Source: CAYUYV01 sp964522525
Lineage (GTDB): Bacteria; Pseudomonadota; Alphaproteobacteria; JAJFIK01
Direction: 5' to 3'
Length of the DNA: 64,000 bases
NCBI GenBank assembly: GCA_964522525.1
Contig: CAZFWG010000005.1
Span: forward strand, 1-64,000
The notes beneath the pieces are model-generated. The model ran no database searches. It saw only the letters and a list, made by a program, of their open reading frames with translations, and was not told the DNA's origin. Positions 9,043 to 18,090 of the stretch are shown here, piece by piece; the first letter of the stretch is position 1, and every line of letters begins with the position of its first letter. The position numbers and the translations under genes were made by a program.

Positions 9043-9675
9043 TCAAGCGTCCGGGCCGCGCTCCTCGTCTGTTGCTCCCCGCAGAAAACCGGAGAGACAG
9101 GTTGCGGCCTCGCGAACCGCCTGTTCGACCGGTAGAGCAGTGCCTTCCTCGATCCCACGGGCATAATCAGCAGTCAGAATGATGGAGATCGTTAATACCT
9201 GTCGCAAGCGGCGTATCAGAACATCCTCCGGATAGTCATTAAGTGCGGTAAGCGCCCGCTCTCTGATGGCCAAAACACAACTCGGCGTCAGGTCATTGAC
9301 AAGTTCGGTTAAATCGAAGCGAGGGTCTGTCACCAGCTGGACAAGAAAGTAAGCATAAAGACGGCCGCTCTCTTCCGCACAGGCTTCAAACAAGGGCCCT
9401 ACGGCTGCTTCCATGAGGGCAATCATATCGCTGCCCTTATTCGTGGCATCGAGTTCGACGAGACGGGCGAGGCGAGCCTCTTCTATGGCGAGATACCGGT
9501 GCGCGAAAACCTCCCGGATCAACGCCTCAATGCCCCCGAAATGATAGTGGAGCGCGCTTTCGTTGCGGGCGCCCGCCGCGCGTGTGATGTCACGCACGGA
9601 AACGGTACCCAGTCCCTTCTCCGCGAAAAGGCGTTCAGCGGCCCGGATCAAAGCAGCTTTCGTATTCTGACGCAT
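9043..9675 (-). CDS. TetR/AcrR family transcriptional regulator
   Basis: A 210-residue TetR-type repressor. The N-terminal helix-turn-helix spans about residues 10-50 (RLFAEKGLGTVSVRDITRAAG, then the HYHFGGIEALI element typical of this family). The C-terminal ligand domain is poorly conserved and names no ligand. The ATG used matches the usual family N-terminus; a GTG 15 bp upstream sits right against GGGAG and is possible. Its targets are not shown. It lies upstream of, and on the same strand as, the hydrolase/DJ-1/sulfatase operon and downstream of the formylglycine enzyme gene, so both are candidates (inference). Confidence 0.9.
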   Translation of the reverse strand: MRQNTKAALIRAAERLFAEKGLGTVSVRDITRAAGARNESALHYHFGGIEALIREVFAHRYLAIEEARLARLVELDATNKGSDMIALMEAAVGPLFEACAEESGRLYAYFLVQLVTDPRFDLTELVNDLTPSCVLAIRERALTALNDYPEDVLIRRLRQVLTISIILTADYARGIEEGTALPVEQAVREAATCLSGFLRGATDEERGPDA

Positions 9676-9697
9676 TTGGTGCTCGATCACTCCCTTT

Positions 9698-9717
9698 ATG
9701 CTTGTATTCTAAAGCAT
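9698..9717. promoter_or_regulatory. Inverted repeat upstream of tetR, possible autoregulatory operator
   Basis: ATGCTT and AAGCAT are separated by 8 bp, 23 bp upstream of the TetR start codon. The position suits autorepression, but the arms are short and the assignment is inference. Confidence 0.3.
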
Positions 9718-9869
9718 GCTCAATCTATCTCAAGTCATGACGGGGCGTCAGGTTGTTGTTTTGACATGTTTTAACAGCGCAAAGCCGCCCGCACTTGCCC
9801 TGAAAAGGCACGATCATCCTTGATCAGTTGTGCGCATGAACAAACAAAAAAGATCTTGATCGGGACAGA

Positions 9870-10886
9870 CTACTGCGGCAGATCTTTGGCAAGACGAAAC
9901 CCGATATGGCTGGAACCGAGGCCGGTTTCCTGGGCATGCCTTGCGGAAGGTCGATAACGGGCACAGAAGGTTTCCGCACAAAGGAACGACCCACCCTTCA
10001 AAACACGAACAGCGATGCCGAACTGCCTGGGATCGAAGCTTGCCTTTTCGCTGGGTCCTGTCGGGTTGTTGGCCGCATCGGCGTCATGGCGGGGAGCATA
10101 CCGATCATTGGTCCACTCCCAAACGTTGCCGAGCATGTCGTAAAGACCATAGCCATTGGCGGGGAATTTCCCGGCGGGCGCGGAACCCTTATAGCCATCT
10201 TCGGCATCATTCGTGACGGGGAACAAACCCTGCCAGGTGTTGGCGGCCAGCGCACCGTCGCTGCCCCGTGGCGGACGACGATCCGCTGTCGCCTGTTTTG
10301 CTTGCCCGCCAAGAGCGGCCCACTCCCATTCCGCCTCGGTTGGCAGTCTTCCACCGGCCCAGTCCGCATAGGCGGTGGCATCGGCAAAGGCGATATGGAC
10401 CACGGGATGATCCATCCGGTTTTCAATGGAAGAGCCGGGGCCTTCCGGAGCCCGCCAATGGGCCCCGGAAACATATTTGAACCATTGGGTGAGGTTTTGG
10501 CCACGCAGCGTGTCGGGCGCCACGAAGACGACCGACCCTGGCATCAAGAACTCGGGCGGCGCATCCGGCCAGTCCTTCGGATCAACGGGCTGCTCCGCCG
10601 CCGTGATATAACCCGTATCATCGACGAACGCCGCAAACTGACGATTGGTGACTTCATGGCGTGACAGGAGAAAACCGTCGACCGAGACCTCGTGTGCCGG
10701 GCCTTCTTCCGCATAGGTCTCATCATGCCCCATGATAAAAGTTCCGGACGGTATCTCCACAAAGACAGGCGCGAAGACGCCATCCCTGCCGCGCTCGGCA
10801 GTCTCATTCGGGGTGGCGGAGCCAGTATCCGCCATGGTAAATACCACCAAGGCCAGCAAACCGGTGAGTGCAGCCTTCGTCGTCAT
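9870..10886 (-). CDS. Formylglycine-generating enzyme (SUMF1 family), exported
   Basis: A 338-residue formylglycine-generating-enzyme-sulfatase domain protein. It should oxidise the cysteine in the C-x-P-S-R motif of sulfatases to formylglycine, using oxygen and copper. Residues about 1-24 form a signal peptide and about 42-335 the FGE fold: IPSGTFIMG, then RLPTEAEWEWA, then GNVWEW, ending GGSFLCAETFCARYRPSAR. C303 and C308 have the 5-residue spacing of the two catalytic cysteines of human SUMF1, which inactive paralogues lack. The ATG chosen opens directly into the signal peptide; an upstream ATG would add 29 polar residues. Two sulfatases, at 4981-6759 and 12831-14519, are likely clients. 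Confidence 0.92.
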   Translation of the reverse strand: MTTKAALTGLLALVVFTMADTGSATPNETAERGRDGVFAPVFVEIPSGTFIMGHDETYAEEGPAHEVSVDGFLLSRHEVTNRQFAAFVDDTGYITAAEQPVDPKDWPDAPPEFLMPGSVVFVAPDTLRGQNLTQWFKYVSGAHWRAPEGPGSSIENRMDHPVVHIAFADATAYADWAGGRLPTEAEWEWAALGGQAKQATADRRPPRGSDGALAANTWQGLFPVTNDAEDGYKGSAPAGKFPANGYGLYDMLGNVWEWTNDRYAPRHDADAANNPTGPSEKASFDPRQFGIAVRVLKGGSFLCAETFCARYRPSARHAQETGLGSSHIGFRLAKDLPQ

Positions 10887-10996
10887 TTCGCAAAATCCAT
10901 CATCAACCCCGCTTGCGCTGTTCCCTCCCTCACCGGAGGGCCACCCGGCCTGATCCGTGAGCAATGGCGCCATGGATCAGGCCGTCAGGGTCAGTC

Positions 10997-11317
10997 TCAA
11001 TTTTGAGCATTCGCCTTTTTGAATTCGTCCAAGGCGATGACACCGTCACCATTCTCATCAAGGCGACTGAAGGCCCGATCAAACAGACCCATTCTCACAA
11101 TCCTGTCCGCGCGCCCGATTTTGTCCTCAGCGTTCGCTCGAATGAAAGTCTCAAATTCCTGCCGGTTGAGGGTTCCGCTCTCGTCGGCATCGGCTCCTTT
11201 GAAGTTCTCCTGGGCCAAGGCCATCTGCTCCTCCGACGGCTGCGCAAAAACACCGGAAGTCGACCCAATCAATGCCATCATCAGGCTCAAGGTTAGGAGT
11301 TTCGCTGTAGCTTGCAT
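10997..11317 (-). CDS. Small exported EF-hand protein
   Basis: A 106-residue protein with a signal peptide ending near VFAQ (about residue 26) and two EF-hand calcium-binding loops, DADESGTLNRQEF and DENGDGVIALDEF, both with canonical acidic positions. The start follows GGAGAGGTG, which decides for this ATG over one 33 bp upstream. It lies 110 bp upstream of the formylglycine enzyme gene and downstream of the lipase on the same strand. Sulfatases bind calcium, so a calcium sensor or buffer for this locus is conceivable, but that is only a contextual guess. Small EF-hand proteins of unknown role are common in proteobacteria. Confidence 0.88.
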   Translation of the reverse strand: MQATAKLLTLSLMMALIGSTSGVFAQPSEEQMALAQENFKGADADESGTLNRQEFETFIRANAEDKIGRADRIVRMGLFDRAFSRLDENGDGVIALDEFKKANAQN

Positions 11318-11476
11318 GTCACCTCTCCAAGAAGTTAGGTTCGTCCACAAACAACCGGGCCATGATCAATCGGCCATGACGGTTGACTCTAAAAGCGCCG
11401 AACGTACCTTTCCGCTCGGTCCTTGTACGGATTGGCTAAGTGACGGCCGGCGATCGTTCAAGCAAAAATGCCGCAC

Positions 11477-12523
11477 CTATCGCCAGCACTCGGGCGTGCT
11501 TCGTCCCTTGTGTGTGTTGTCCAGCATCCAGCCATAGGTGTCGATGCTGTGCCAACACAAGACCTGCTGGCCCTTGCTTTCCAAATTACTATCCAGTTCA
11601 TCTTCGAAATCAAAGGACGAGTAGCGCACCGGCTCCCCGACATGGACATAGGTGATCCGCCGGGTACTGAACGGCACCATGGGAACAAGATCGGGCAGAT
11701 TGCAGATCCTCCGGGCCGTGTCGATGTCACCGGCCGCCTCCCGGAACGCGCCATTGCCAACCCGTGGAGAGGCCACGGTCACAAGGCGCGTTTGAGCCGT
11801 CTCGCCGGCCCTGGCCATTTCGGTTGCCGCAAGTGTCGCAAGCGCGCCGCCCAGACTATGGCCGGTCACGACCAGCGTCCGCCCGGCAAACGCGCCGCCC
11901 TCAATGGCATCGGCGAAGGATCCCTCGAACGGTCCGCGGTCGAGATCGAAACTCTTGTAGATATCAAGAAACCCCCGGTGAACGCGGGCGCCTTCCGCGT
12001 CGGGCGGAAACGCGCGCTGAGTGACCTGCAGGTTCTTCATCCATTCCCTGGGCGTCAACGTCCCCCGTATGACAATAACGTCTTCACCGCTGGCTTTGTC
12101 CGTCGCCCAAAAGCCGTAAATGGTGCGTGTGCGGCGGGCCCGGAGGCCGCGCTCGGTAGACCGTCCGGGATTTCCGTAAATCAGGGCATTGAGGGTCAGA
12201 ACGTCCGAGGGAAACGCCGTCTCTGGATCGCCGTCCTCGTCGAAGACATCATACATCTCATACATGTTCGAGATGTAGCGGGCGACCGCATAGAGATCCG
12301 GGTCCTGCGTACCACCTGCCGCCGGCCGGACCTGGCGCAGGCGTACCGTATCTTCGTCCGAATCGCGACGAATGGGTTCGGCAACCTCATCGGGACAGGT
12401 CATCCAGTCCGGCGGCGCGTCACTTGTGGCCAGCGGCACCTCACCGGTTGTCGTCCTGACGCATCCCCCCAGAAACAGAAGAGCGGCGATCACCAAGGGC
12501 GTCGTTTTGACCAAGCTTTTCAA
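11477..12523 (-). CDS. Class 3 lipase-like lipoprotein
   Basis: An alpha/beta hydrolase of the fungal lipase (class 3) family, predicted as an outer-membrane or periplasmic lipoprotein. GHSLGGALATLAA is the GxSxG nucleophile elbow, IRGT precedes the oxyanion region, VASPRVGN follows the nucleophile, and a C-terminal His lies in VLCWHSID. The chosen TTG gives a 348-residue protein with a short basic lead, a hydrophobic stretch and lipobox LGGC (C21); GGAG lies about 7 bp upstream. An ATG at 12685 would add 54 residues before the signal and overlaps an inverted repeat, so I reject it. Substrate unknown; it may cleave esters on polysaccharides or lipids beside the sulfatases. Confidence 0.85.
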   Translation of the reverse strand: MKSLVKTTPLVIAALLFLGGCVRTTTGEVPLATSDAPPDWMTCPDEVAEPIRRDSDEDTVRLRQVRPAAGGTQDPDLYAVARYISNMYEMYDVFDEDGDPETAFPSDVLTLNALIYGNPGRSTERGLRARRTRTIYGFWATDKASGEDVIVIRGTLTPREWMKNLQVTQRAFPPDAEGARVHRGFLDIYKSFDLDRGPFEGSFADAIEGGAFAGRTLVVTGHSLGGALATLAATEMARAGETAQTRLVTVASPRVGNGAFREAAGDIDTARRICNLPDLVPMVPFSTRRITYVHVGEPVRYSSFDFEDELDSNLESKGQQVLCWHSIDTYGWMLDNTHKGRSTPECWR

Positions 12524-12670
12524 CGCTCTGCTCCGTTTGATGCCCGTGGCGTTCCAAGTGGCTTTGGAAGTCAATATCTTACTTTGAATCTTACCCTGAT
12601 CCTGGCGCGAAACGCCGAGATGCAAGCCGCTTTCGTGTTCAGGTGTACCGCGTCGTGCGGCAAACCGAGG

Positions 12671-12689
12671 TCTAATGATATACATTAGA
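12671..12689. promoter_or_regulatory. Inverted repeat in the divergent lipase/sulfatase promoter
   Basis: TCTAATG and CATTAGA are perfect 7-bp arms around ATATA. The site is almost exactly midway between the lipase TTG (148 bp) and the sulfatase ATG (142 bp), as expected for an operator serving both genes. No regulator is assigned. Confidence 0.4.
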
Positions 12690-12830
12690 TGGAAAGCGCT
12701 GTAAACTCGGCCTCACCGATTGAAAGCATGGCTGGATCGTCCGAACGCAGAGAGCGTTTGGCTATCGAGCACATGTATCGGGCGTGAGTGGTGGAGCGTG
12801 CCCGAGCCCGCGCGGGGGAGTAAAGAACGA

Positions 12831-14519
12831 ATGTGGAAACGTATTTTTGTCGGGATCCTGGTCTTGATCGGCCTTGGAACGGGATTGGCCTGGTTCAACC
12901 GGCAAGCGATCATCCTCCACCTCGTCACGACGACAGGGAAAATCGACGTGGCCGAAACCCGGCCCATCGAATGGGACCGGGGGCCGAATGCCCCCGCCCC
13001 GAGCCGCGCCGGTGGCCCTCCCAACATCATTCTGTTCCTCGCCGATGATCTCGGCATCAATGACATTTCCACATTCGGCGGGGGTGTCGCGGGCGGTGCC
13101 GTGCCAACCCCGAATATCGACCGTCTGGCTGCGGAAGGGGCGATCTTCAGCAATGCCTATTCCGGCACGGCGACCTGCGCGCCGTCACGCGCCATGATCA
13201 TGACCGGGCGGTATCCGACCCGAACCGGGTTTGAGTTCACGCCGACCCCGCCCGGAATGGGACGCATCGTCTCCATGTTCGCCGAAGACGACCTCAAAGA
13301 GCTAGGACTTCCCCCGATGACGTGGAACAGGGAAGCCGACGAAAACGGCCTTCAGTATGCGGATATGGGCCTGCCTGGCGAAGAGGTTACACTTGCTGAA
13401 ATGCTGAAGCAGGTCGGCTACCACAATGTGCATATCGGCAAGTGGCACCTGGGCCGTGCCACGCCCTTCCGCGCGGTCTCGCAGGGGTTTGACGAGAGCC
13501 TCTTGATGGCGAGCGGACTCTTCCTTCCCGAAAACCATCCCGATGCGGTGAACGCCAAGCTTGGTTTCGACCCGATCGACAAATTCCTCTGGGGACGGAT
13601 GCAATTCGCCGCCGATTTTGACCGCGCAGGCGTGACGCCGGTCGACGAACCCTTCGCGCCAGCATCGTACATCACCGACTACTATACCGACGAAGCGCTT
13701 GAGGTGATTGAGGCCAATAAAAATCGGCCCTTCTTCCTCTATCTGGCCCATTGGGGCGTGCACACGCCACTGCAAGCGACACGGGAGGACTATGAGGCTG
13801 TCGGGGACATCACGCCCCACCGCCACCGGGTTTATGCCGCCATGGTGCGCTCCATTGACCGCTCCCTCGGACGTGTCATGGACAAGCTTGAAAAAGAGGG
13901 CTTGGCGGACAACACGATCATCCTCTTTTCCTCCGACAATGGCGCGGCCGGCTATATCGGCCTGCCGGAGGTCAATGCCCCCTATCGCGGTTGGAAGATC
14001 ACGCTTTTCGAGGGCGGTATCAGGGTGCCGATGTTCATCAAGTGGCCGGGCAGGATCGCGCCGGGCACGGTGATCAACGACCCGGTCGCACATATCGACG
14101 TGTTGCCAACCTTGGCGGCGGCGGGGGGCGCGCGCCTGCCAGACGATGTCACGATCGATGGCAAGAGCATGCTGCCCGTCGCGATGGGCGACGCCGGATC
14201 AATCGCACGGCCGAATGATGCGATCTTCTGGTCGAGCGGCTTCTACAAGGCCGTCCGCTCCCGGGGCTGGAAACTCCAGGTCAATGAACGCCAGGAGAAA
14301 CGTTGGCTCTACAATCTCGGCGACGACCCGACCGAGCAAACCAATTTGGTTGAGACCCGCCCGGACAAAGTGGCGGAACTTGAGGCCCTTATCGAAGCCC
14401 ATTGGGCCGATGCCAGACCGCCGCTCTACCCCCACACGACCGAGAGCCCCATCCGCGTTGACAAGACCAATGCGGACCCGGGCCAGCCGGACGACGAATA
14501 CATTATCTGGCCCAACTGA
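12831..14519 (+). CDS. Arylsulfatase-type sulfatase, N-terminally anchored
   Basis: A 562-residue type I sulfatase for sulfate ester hydrolysis in the periplasm. Residues about 4-22 form a membrane helix or signal anchor. FLADDLG (69-75) binds the metal, and CAPSR at 116-120 followed by AMIMTGRYP is the formylglycine site. GKWHLGRA and SSDNGAAG are the further metal and sulfate-binding blocks. The ATG follows GGGGGAG by 10 bp; an upstream in-frame ATG would add 37 polar residues before the anchor. It is transcribed away from the lipase, EF-hand and formylglycine-enzyme genes and is followed by a beta-glucosidase, suggesting work on a sulfated glycan or glycoside (inference). Confidence 0.95.
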   Translation: MWKRIFVGILVLIGLGTGLAWFNRQAIILHLVTTTGKIDVAETRPIEWDRGPNAPAPSRAGGPPNIILFLADDLGINDISTFGGGVAGGAVPTPNIDRLAAEGAIFSNAYSGTATCAPSRAMIMTGRYPTRTGFEFTPTPPGMGRIVSMFAEDDLKELGLPPMTWNREADENGLQYADMGLPGEEVTLAEMLKQVGYHNVHIGKWHLGRATPFRAVSQGFDESLLMASGLFLPENHPDAVNAKLGFDPIDKFLWGRMQFAADFDRAGVTPVDEPFAPASYITDYYTDEALEVIEANKNRPFFLYLAHWGVHTPLQATREDYEAVGDITPHRHRVYAAMVRSIDRSLGRVMDKLEKEGLADNTIILFSSDNGAAGYIGLPEVNAPYRGWKITLFEGGIRVPMFIKWPGRIAPGTVINDPVAHIDVLPTLAAAGGARLPDDVTIDGKSMLPVAMGDAGSIARPNDAIFWSSGFYKAVRSRGWKLQVNERQEKRWLYNLGDDPTEQTNLVETRPDKVAELEALIEAHWADARPPLYPHTTESPIRVDKTNADPGQPDDEYIIWPN

Positions 14520-14747
14520 ATTTAAAGAGATCTGCGGGAACCCTATGCGACGAAGTCGCGCAAACGCCCGATGGTCTGGCAGCGTCCTAGGTCCATTTGG
14601 CTCAGACGGTACGCCGTCCGGCAATTGACCGGCTCCACGTGGTGGCCCAATTTGAATGCCAGTTGAGAGGCGGGTTGAAGCGCTCAGGCCTGGAAAGACG
14701 GATTGGGCGCTTAACCTTTCGCTTTGGTAAGATCACGGGTGAATTAC

Positions 14748-17036
14748 ATGGCATTGATCGCGGCAACGGGCCGCGCGGTCCTGTTCGGGATCTGCGCGGC
14801 TCTTTTCCTGTTCACGGTTGCATCGGCGTCCAGTCAGCCCCTGGCCGCCGGTGCATCCATGGAACCGCCGTACCAGTCCCGGCTCGAGGCATTGCTGGCC
14901 AGGATGACCCTGGAAGAAAAGATCGGCCAACTGAATCAATATAGTGGCTTTTGGGATTTCACGGGACCGCGGCCGACCGGCGGCAAGGCACGCCTCAGAA
15001 TCCGGCACTTGGAACAAGGTCAAGTCGGCGCCATGCTGAATGTTGTCGGGGCCGACAAGGTGCGGGCGATCCAGCAGATTGCGGTAGAGAAAACGCGGCT
15101 CGGCATCCCGCTTCTCTTTGCCTTCGACGTCGTTCACGGACACAGCACGATTTTCCCGATCCCCCTGGCGGAGGCGTCGAGTTGGGACCTGGAGGCGATC
15201 GAACGCAGCGCCCGCATCGCCGCCACGGAAGCCGCTGCGCAGGGCGTCAACTGGACCTTCGCGCCGATGGTAGACATCTCGCGTGACCCGCGTTGGGGTC
15301 GGGTCATGGAAGGCGCCGGAGAGGATCCCATGCTCGGCGCGGCCATTGCCACTGCGCGGGTCCGTGGCTTTCAGGGAACGAACCTTGCCGCGATCAACAC
15401 GATCGCAGCCTGCGCCAAGCATTTCGCCGGATACGGATTCGCCGAAGCCGGCAAGGACTACAACGCCGCCGAGATCGGCACCTCAACCCTGTTCAATGTG
15501 ATCCTGCCCCCGTTCCAGGCGGCCGTACGTGACGCGAATGTCAAAACAGTGATGAATGCCTTCAATACAATCAACGGGGTTCCGGCGACCGGCGATCCGT
15601 TCCTACAACGGGAGATCCTCAAGACGCGGTGGGGCTTGACCGGCTTCGTCGTTTCCGACTGGGGGTCAGGCCGGGAGATGATCGATCACGGTTTTGCCCA
15701 TGATGGACGTCACGCCGCGGCGCTGGCCATGATGGCCGGGTCGGACATGGATATGGAGTCCCGCATCTATGTCAATCATCTGGCTGATCTCGTCCGGGAC
15801 GGCACCGTAGACGAGGCCCGCATCAACGACGCGGTGCGCCGTATTCTGACGATCAAGTTTGAACTCGGACTGTTTGACGATCCGTACCGGTATGCGGACT
15901 CGGCGCGCGAACGCGAAACGCTCGACAGAGACAGCCATCGGACCGCAACCCTGGAGATGGCCAAGAAATCGATCGTCCTGCTCAAGAATGATGGGGATCT
16001 TCTGCCATTGGGACCGGGCAAACGGATCGCCGTGATCGGTGCTCTGGCCGCAGACAAGGACTCACCCCTTGGTAACTGGCGCGGACGGGGCAAAGCCCAT
16101 TCCGCTGTGTCGCTCGTGGAAGGACTGACAGCAAAGAATGTTGATTTCACCTATGCGAAAGGGGCCGAGGTCGAAATCGAAACGGCCCATGCCGCCTCGG
16201 AAGTCATCATCAATGAAACGGACCACAGTGGATTTGAGGAGGCGGTCGCCGTCGCCCGTGGATCGGATGTGGTGATCATGGTGCTGGGCGAAGACGGCTT
16301 ACAAAGCGGTGAAGGCCGCAGCCGCGCCGATCTCGGGTTCCCCGGCGTGCAGCAGAAGCTTCTCGAAGCCGTATATGCGGTCAACAGGAAGATCATCCTT
16401 GTCGTCATGAGCGGGCGCCCCTTGATACTGACCTGGGCGGACGAACACCTTCCGGCCATCGTGCAGGCATGGCACCTGGGCTCGCAAAGCGGCCATGCCC
16501 TGGCAAGCGTTCTCACGGGAGAAACCAATCCGAGCGGAAAGCTGCCGATGACCTTTCCCCGCTCCATGGGGCAGGTGCCGATCTACTACAATCATCTGCC
16601 GACGGGGCGCCCCCACCCGCGCGATGACGTTTTCTGGTCCCACTACAATGATGAATCGAATGCCCCGCTCTATCCCTTTGGACACGGATTGAGCTACACG
16701 ACCTTTCTCTATTCCGATCTCGTGCTGTCAAAAGACGTCGAGGGAATCGCCGCCTCGGTCACGGTGACCAATACGGGCGACCGCCAGGGGCAGGAGGTCG
16801 TCCAACTTTATATTCGCGACCGTGTGGCACGCATCAGTCGCCCTGTGAAGGAACTGAAGGCGTTCAAGAAGATCGCCCTCGCCCCAAACGAGTCGCAATC
16901 CGTGACGTTTCGTCTGACCGCAAAAGATCTTGGATACTACACCGCGACCGGGGAATTCGTGACGGATCCAGGCGATTTCGATCTCTTTGTCGGCGGCTCG
17001 TCGGACGCTCCACTGACGACCGAGTTCACCTGGTAG
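14748..17036 (+). CDS. bglX: Periplasmic beta-glucosidase, glycoside hydrolase family 3 (BglX-like)
   Basis: A 762-residue GH3 enzyme close in length and motifs to E. coli BglX, releasing terminal beta-glucosyl residues in the periplasm. A signal peptide covers about residues 1-28. The (alpha/beta)8 domain shows APMVDISRDPRWGR, CAKHFAGYG and FVVSDWGSG, in which D304 is the expected nucleophile. The second domain contains KKSIVLLKNDG and LGEDGLQSGEG, and the C-terminal fibronectin-like domain begins near VTVTNTGDRQGQEVVQLY. An ATG preceded by GGGTGA is chosen over a TTG 24 bp upstream. It follows the sulfatase by about 230 bp, so the two may act in sequence on a sulfated glycoside. Confidence 0.95.
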   Translation: MALIAATGRAVLFGICAALFLFTVASASSQPLAAGASMEPPYQSRLEALLARMTLEEKIGQLNQYSGFWDFTGPRPTGGKARLRIRHLEQGQVGAMLNVVGADKVRAIQQIAVEKTRLGIPLLFAFDVVHGHSTIFPIPLAEASSWDLEAIERSARIAATEAAAQGVNWTFAPMVDISRDPRWGRVMEGAGEDPMLGAAIATARVRGFQGTNLAAINTIAACAKHFAGYGFAEAGKDYNAAEIGTSTLFNVILPPFQAAVRDANVKTVMNAFNTINGVPATGDPFLQREILKTRWGLTGFVVSDWGSGREMIDHGFAHDGRHAAALAMMAGSDMDMESRIYVNHLADLVRDGTVDEARINDAVRRILTIKFELGLFDDPYRYADSARERETLDRDSHRTATLEMAKKSIVLLKNDGDLLPLGPGKRIAVIGALAADKDSPLGNWRGRGKAHSAVSLVEGLTAKNVDFTYAKGAEVEIETAHAASEVIINETDHSGFEEAVAVARGSDVVIMVLGEDGLQSGEGRSRADLGFPGVQQKLLEAVYAVNRKIILVVMSGRPLILTWADEHLPAIVQAWHLGSQSGHALASVLTGETNPSGKLPMTFPRSMGQVPIYYNHLPTGRPHPRDDVFWSHYNDESNAPLYPFGHGLSYTTFLYSDLVLSKDVEGIAASVTVTNTGDRQGQEVVQLYIRDRVARISRPVKELKAFKKIALAPNESQSVTFRLTAKDLGYYTATGEFVTDPGDFDLFVGGSSDAPLTTEFTW

Positions 17037-17109
17037 CGATGCTCACCACACGGACGGGGTTCCGGAGCGGGTTCGGTCACGCTCACCGGGACTAAAGAAC
17101 TGGGACGCC

Positions 17110-17727
17110 CTATCCAAACACCAGCTTGACACATTGGCGGACCCAGTCATGCAGCGCCCGTTTCCGTCGATCCGTGAACCCGAGCTGTGCCCTCGAGTGA
17201 CGGTTTCCCTTCCAGAGATTGACCAAATGATCCGCGAGATCTTCCGCTGAAATATCCGTTTTCACCAAATCTCGTTCCAGGCCGGTTTCGATAAGGTCAC
17301 GCAAAGCCGCTTGGGTCTTAACATGGGCGGCCTCGTAGAATGTCCGCGCGACATCCGGATGCGCGCGCGCCTGCTCGAGAATCGACATTTCAAAATTCGT
17401 TGTCTGAGGGTCGTCAATCAGTTTCAGAAAGTTCACACCGAACTGGACGAGGCCTTCACGAAACTCTTCGGACGTCTGGGGATCGAAAGAGACCCCTGCC
17501 GCAAAACTCTCAGACTCTGCGATCACAACGGCACGCAACACGCCCGTCATGTTTCCGAAATATTTGTAGATCGTCGTCTTGGATACGCAGGCGGTCTGGG
17601 CCAGGCGTTCCGTTGTCACCTGGGCAAAGCCCTCGGAGAAGAATAGGTCTCGAGCGGCAACGAGAACGCGCTGGTTCGGTGATGTGTCTTTCTTTTTTTC
17701 TTCTTTATACGAATCTTGTCTTGCCAT
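17110..17727 (-). CDS. TetR family repressor of the adjacent RND pump
   Basis: A 205-residue TetR-type regulator. After a lysine-rich lead, the helix-turn-helix spans about residues 18-62, with LFFSEGFAQVTTERLAQ, VSKTTIYKYFGN and then GVLRAVV. GGAAGTGAG lies 5 bp before the ATG; a longer frame reaching to 17904 has no such site and is rejected. It is divergent from an RND adaptor/permease pair, and the gap holds a perfect 21-bp palindrome overlapping a predicted -10 box. By analogy with AcrR/TtgR-type control, it probably represses the pump and releases it on ligand binding. The ligand is unknown. Confidence 0.92.
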   Translation of the reverse strand: MARQDSYKEEKKKDTSPNQRVLVAARDLFFSEGFAQVTTERLAQTACVSKTTIYKYFGNMTGVLRAVVIAESESFAAGVSFDPQTSEEFREGLVQFGVNFLKLIDDPQTTNFEMSILEQARAHPDVARTFYEAAHVKTQAALRDLIETGLERDLVKTDISAEDLADHLVNLWKGNRHSRAQLGFTDRRKRALHDWVRQCVKLVFG

Positions 17728-17948
17728 CAGGCTCACTTCCCTGGGCACGCCGGAGCACCCCATTGCCCTTTCCCTTTCGAGCGCGTGAAGACCTGGAAAC
17801 GAAATGCGGACGGGCGCCACCCTTTCCTTTTCAGTCACGCTTGTCTCAGAGTGTGGTTTCCCCTCTCGACGTATCCCTCGCCCCAGGTGAACCGGCCCTT
17901 CCAATCTTCACAAATCCGCTGCGTCAACTACGTCCTGTACATGCGTGG

Positions 17949-17977
17949 TTGGAAATGTAAGTACGATACCGTATCGT
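17949..17977 (+). promoter_or_regulatory. Predicted sigma-70 promoter of the RND operon
   Basis: TTGGAA (17949-17954) and TATCGT (17972-17977) are 17 bp apart. Both match the -35/-10 consensus in part, and the -10 lies inside the palindromic operator. Confidence 0.5.
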
Positions 17978-17980
17978 ACT
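17960..17980. promoter_or_regulatory. 21-bp palindromic operator for the TetR repressor
   Basis: AGTACGATAC, one central C, then GTATCGTACT: a perfect 10-1-10 inverted repeat between tetR and the pump genes. It overlaps the predicted -10 box, so a bound repressor would block RNA polymerase. Confidence 0.75.
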
Positions 17981-18090
17981 ATCAGATCAAAACACCATCA
18001 CACCGAAATTGTTGATCGCTGGGTGAATAGGCCCCAAACCTGGATACAGGCCGATCTGTCGGAAACCTGCATGGATGACGAGGTGACATC

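Larger units (their letters stand above)
17728..18090. other. Divergent control region, tetR / RND operon
   Basis: No gene. It carries the predicted pump promoter and the palindromic operator listed separately; a TTGACG hexamer near 17922-17927 on the minus strand could contribute to the tetR promoter. The pump leader from the operator to its GTG start is about 110 bp with no other feature that I could identify. Confidence 0.55.
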
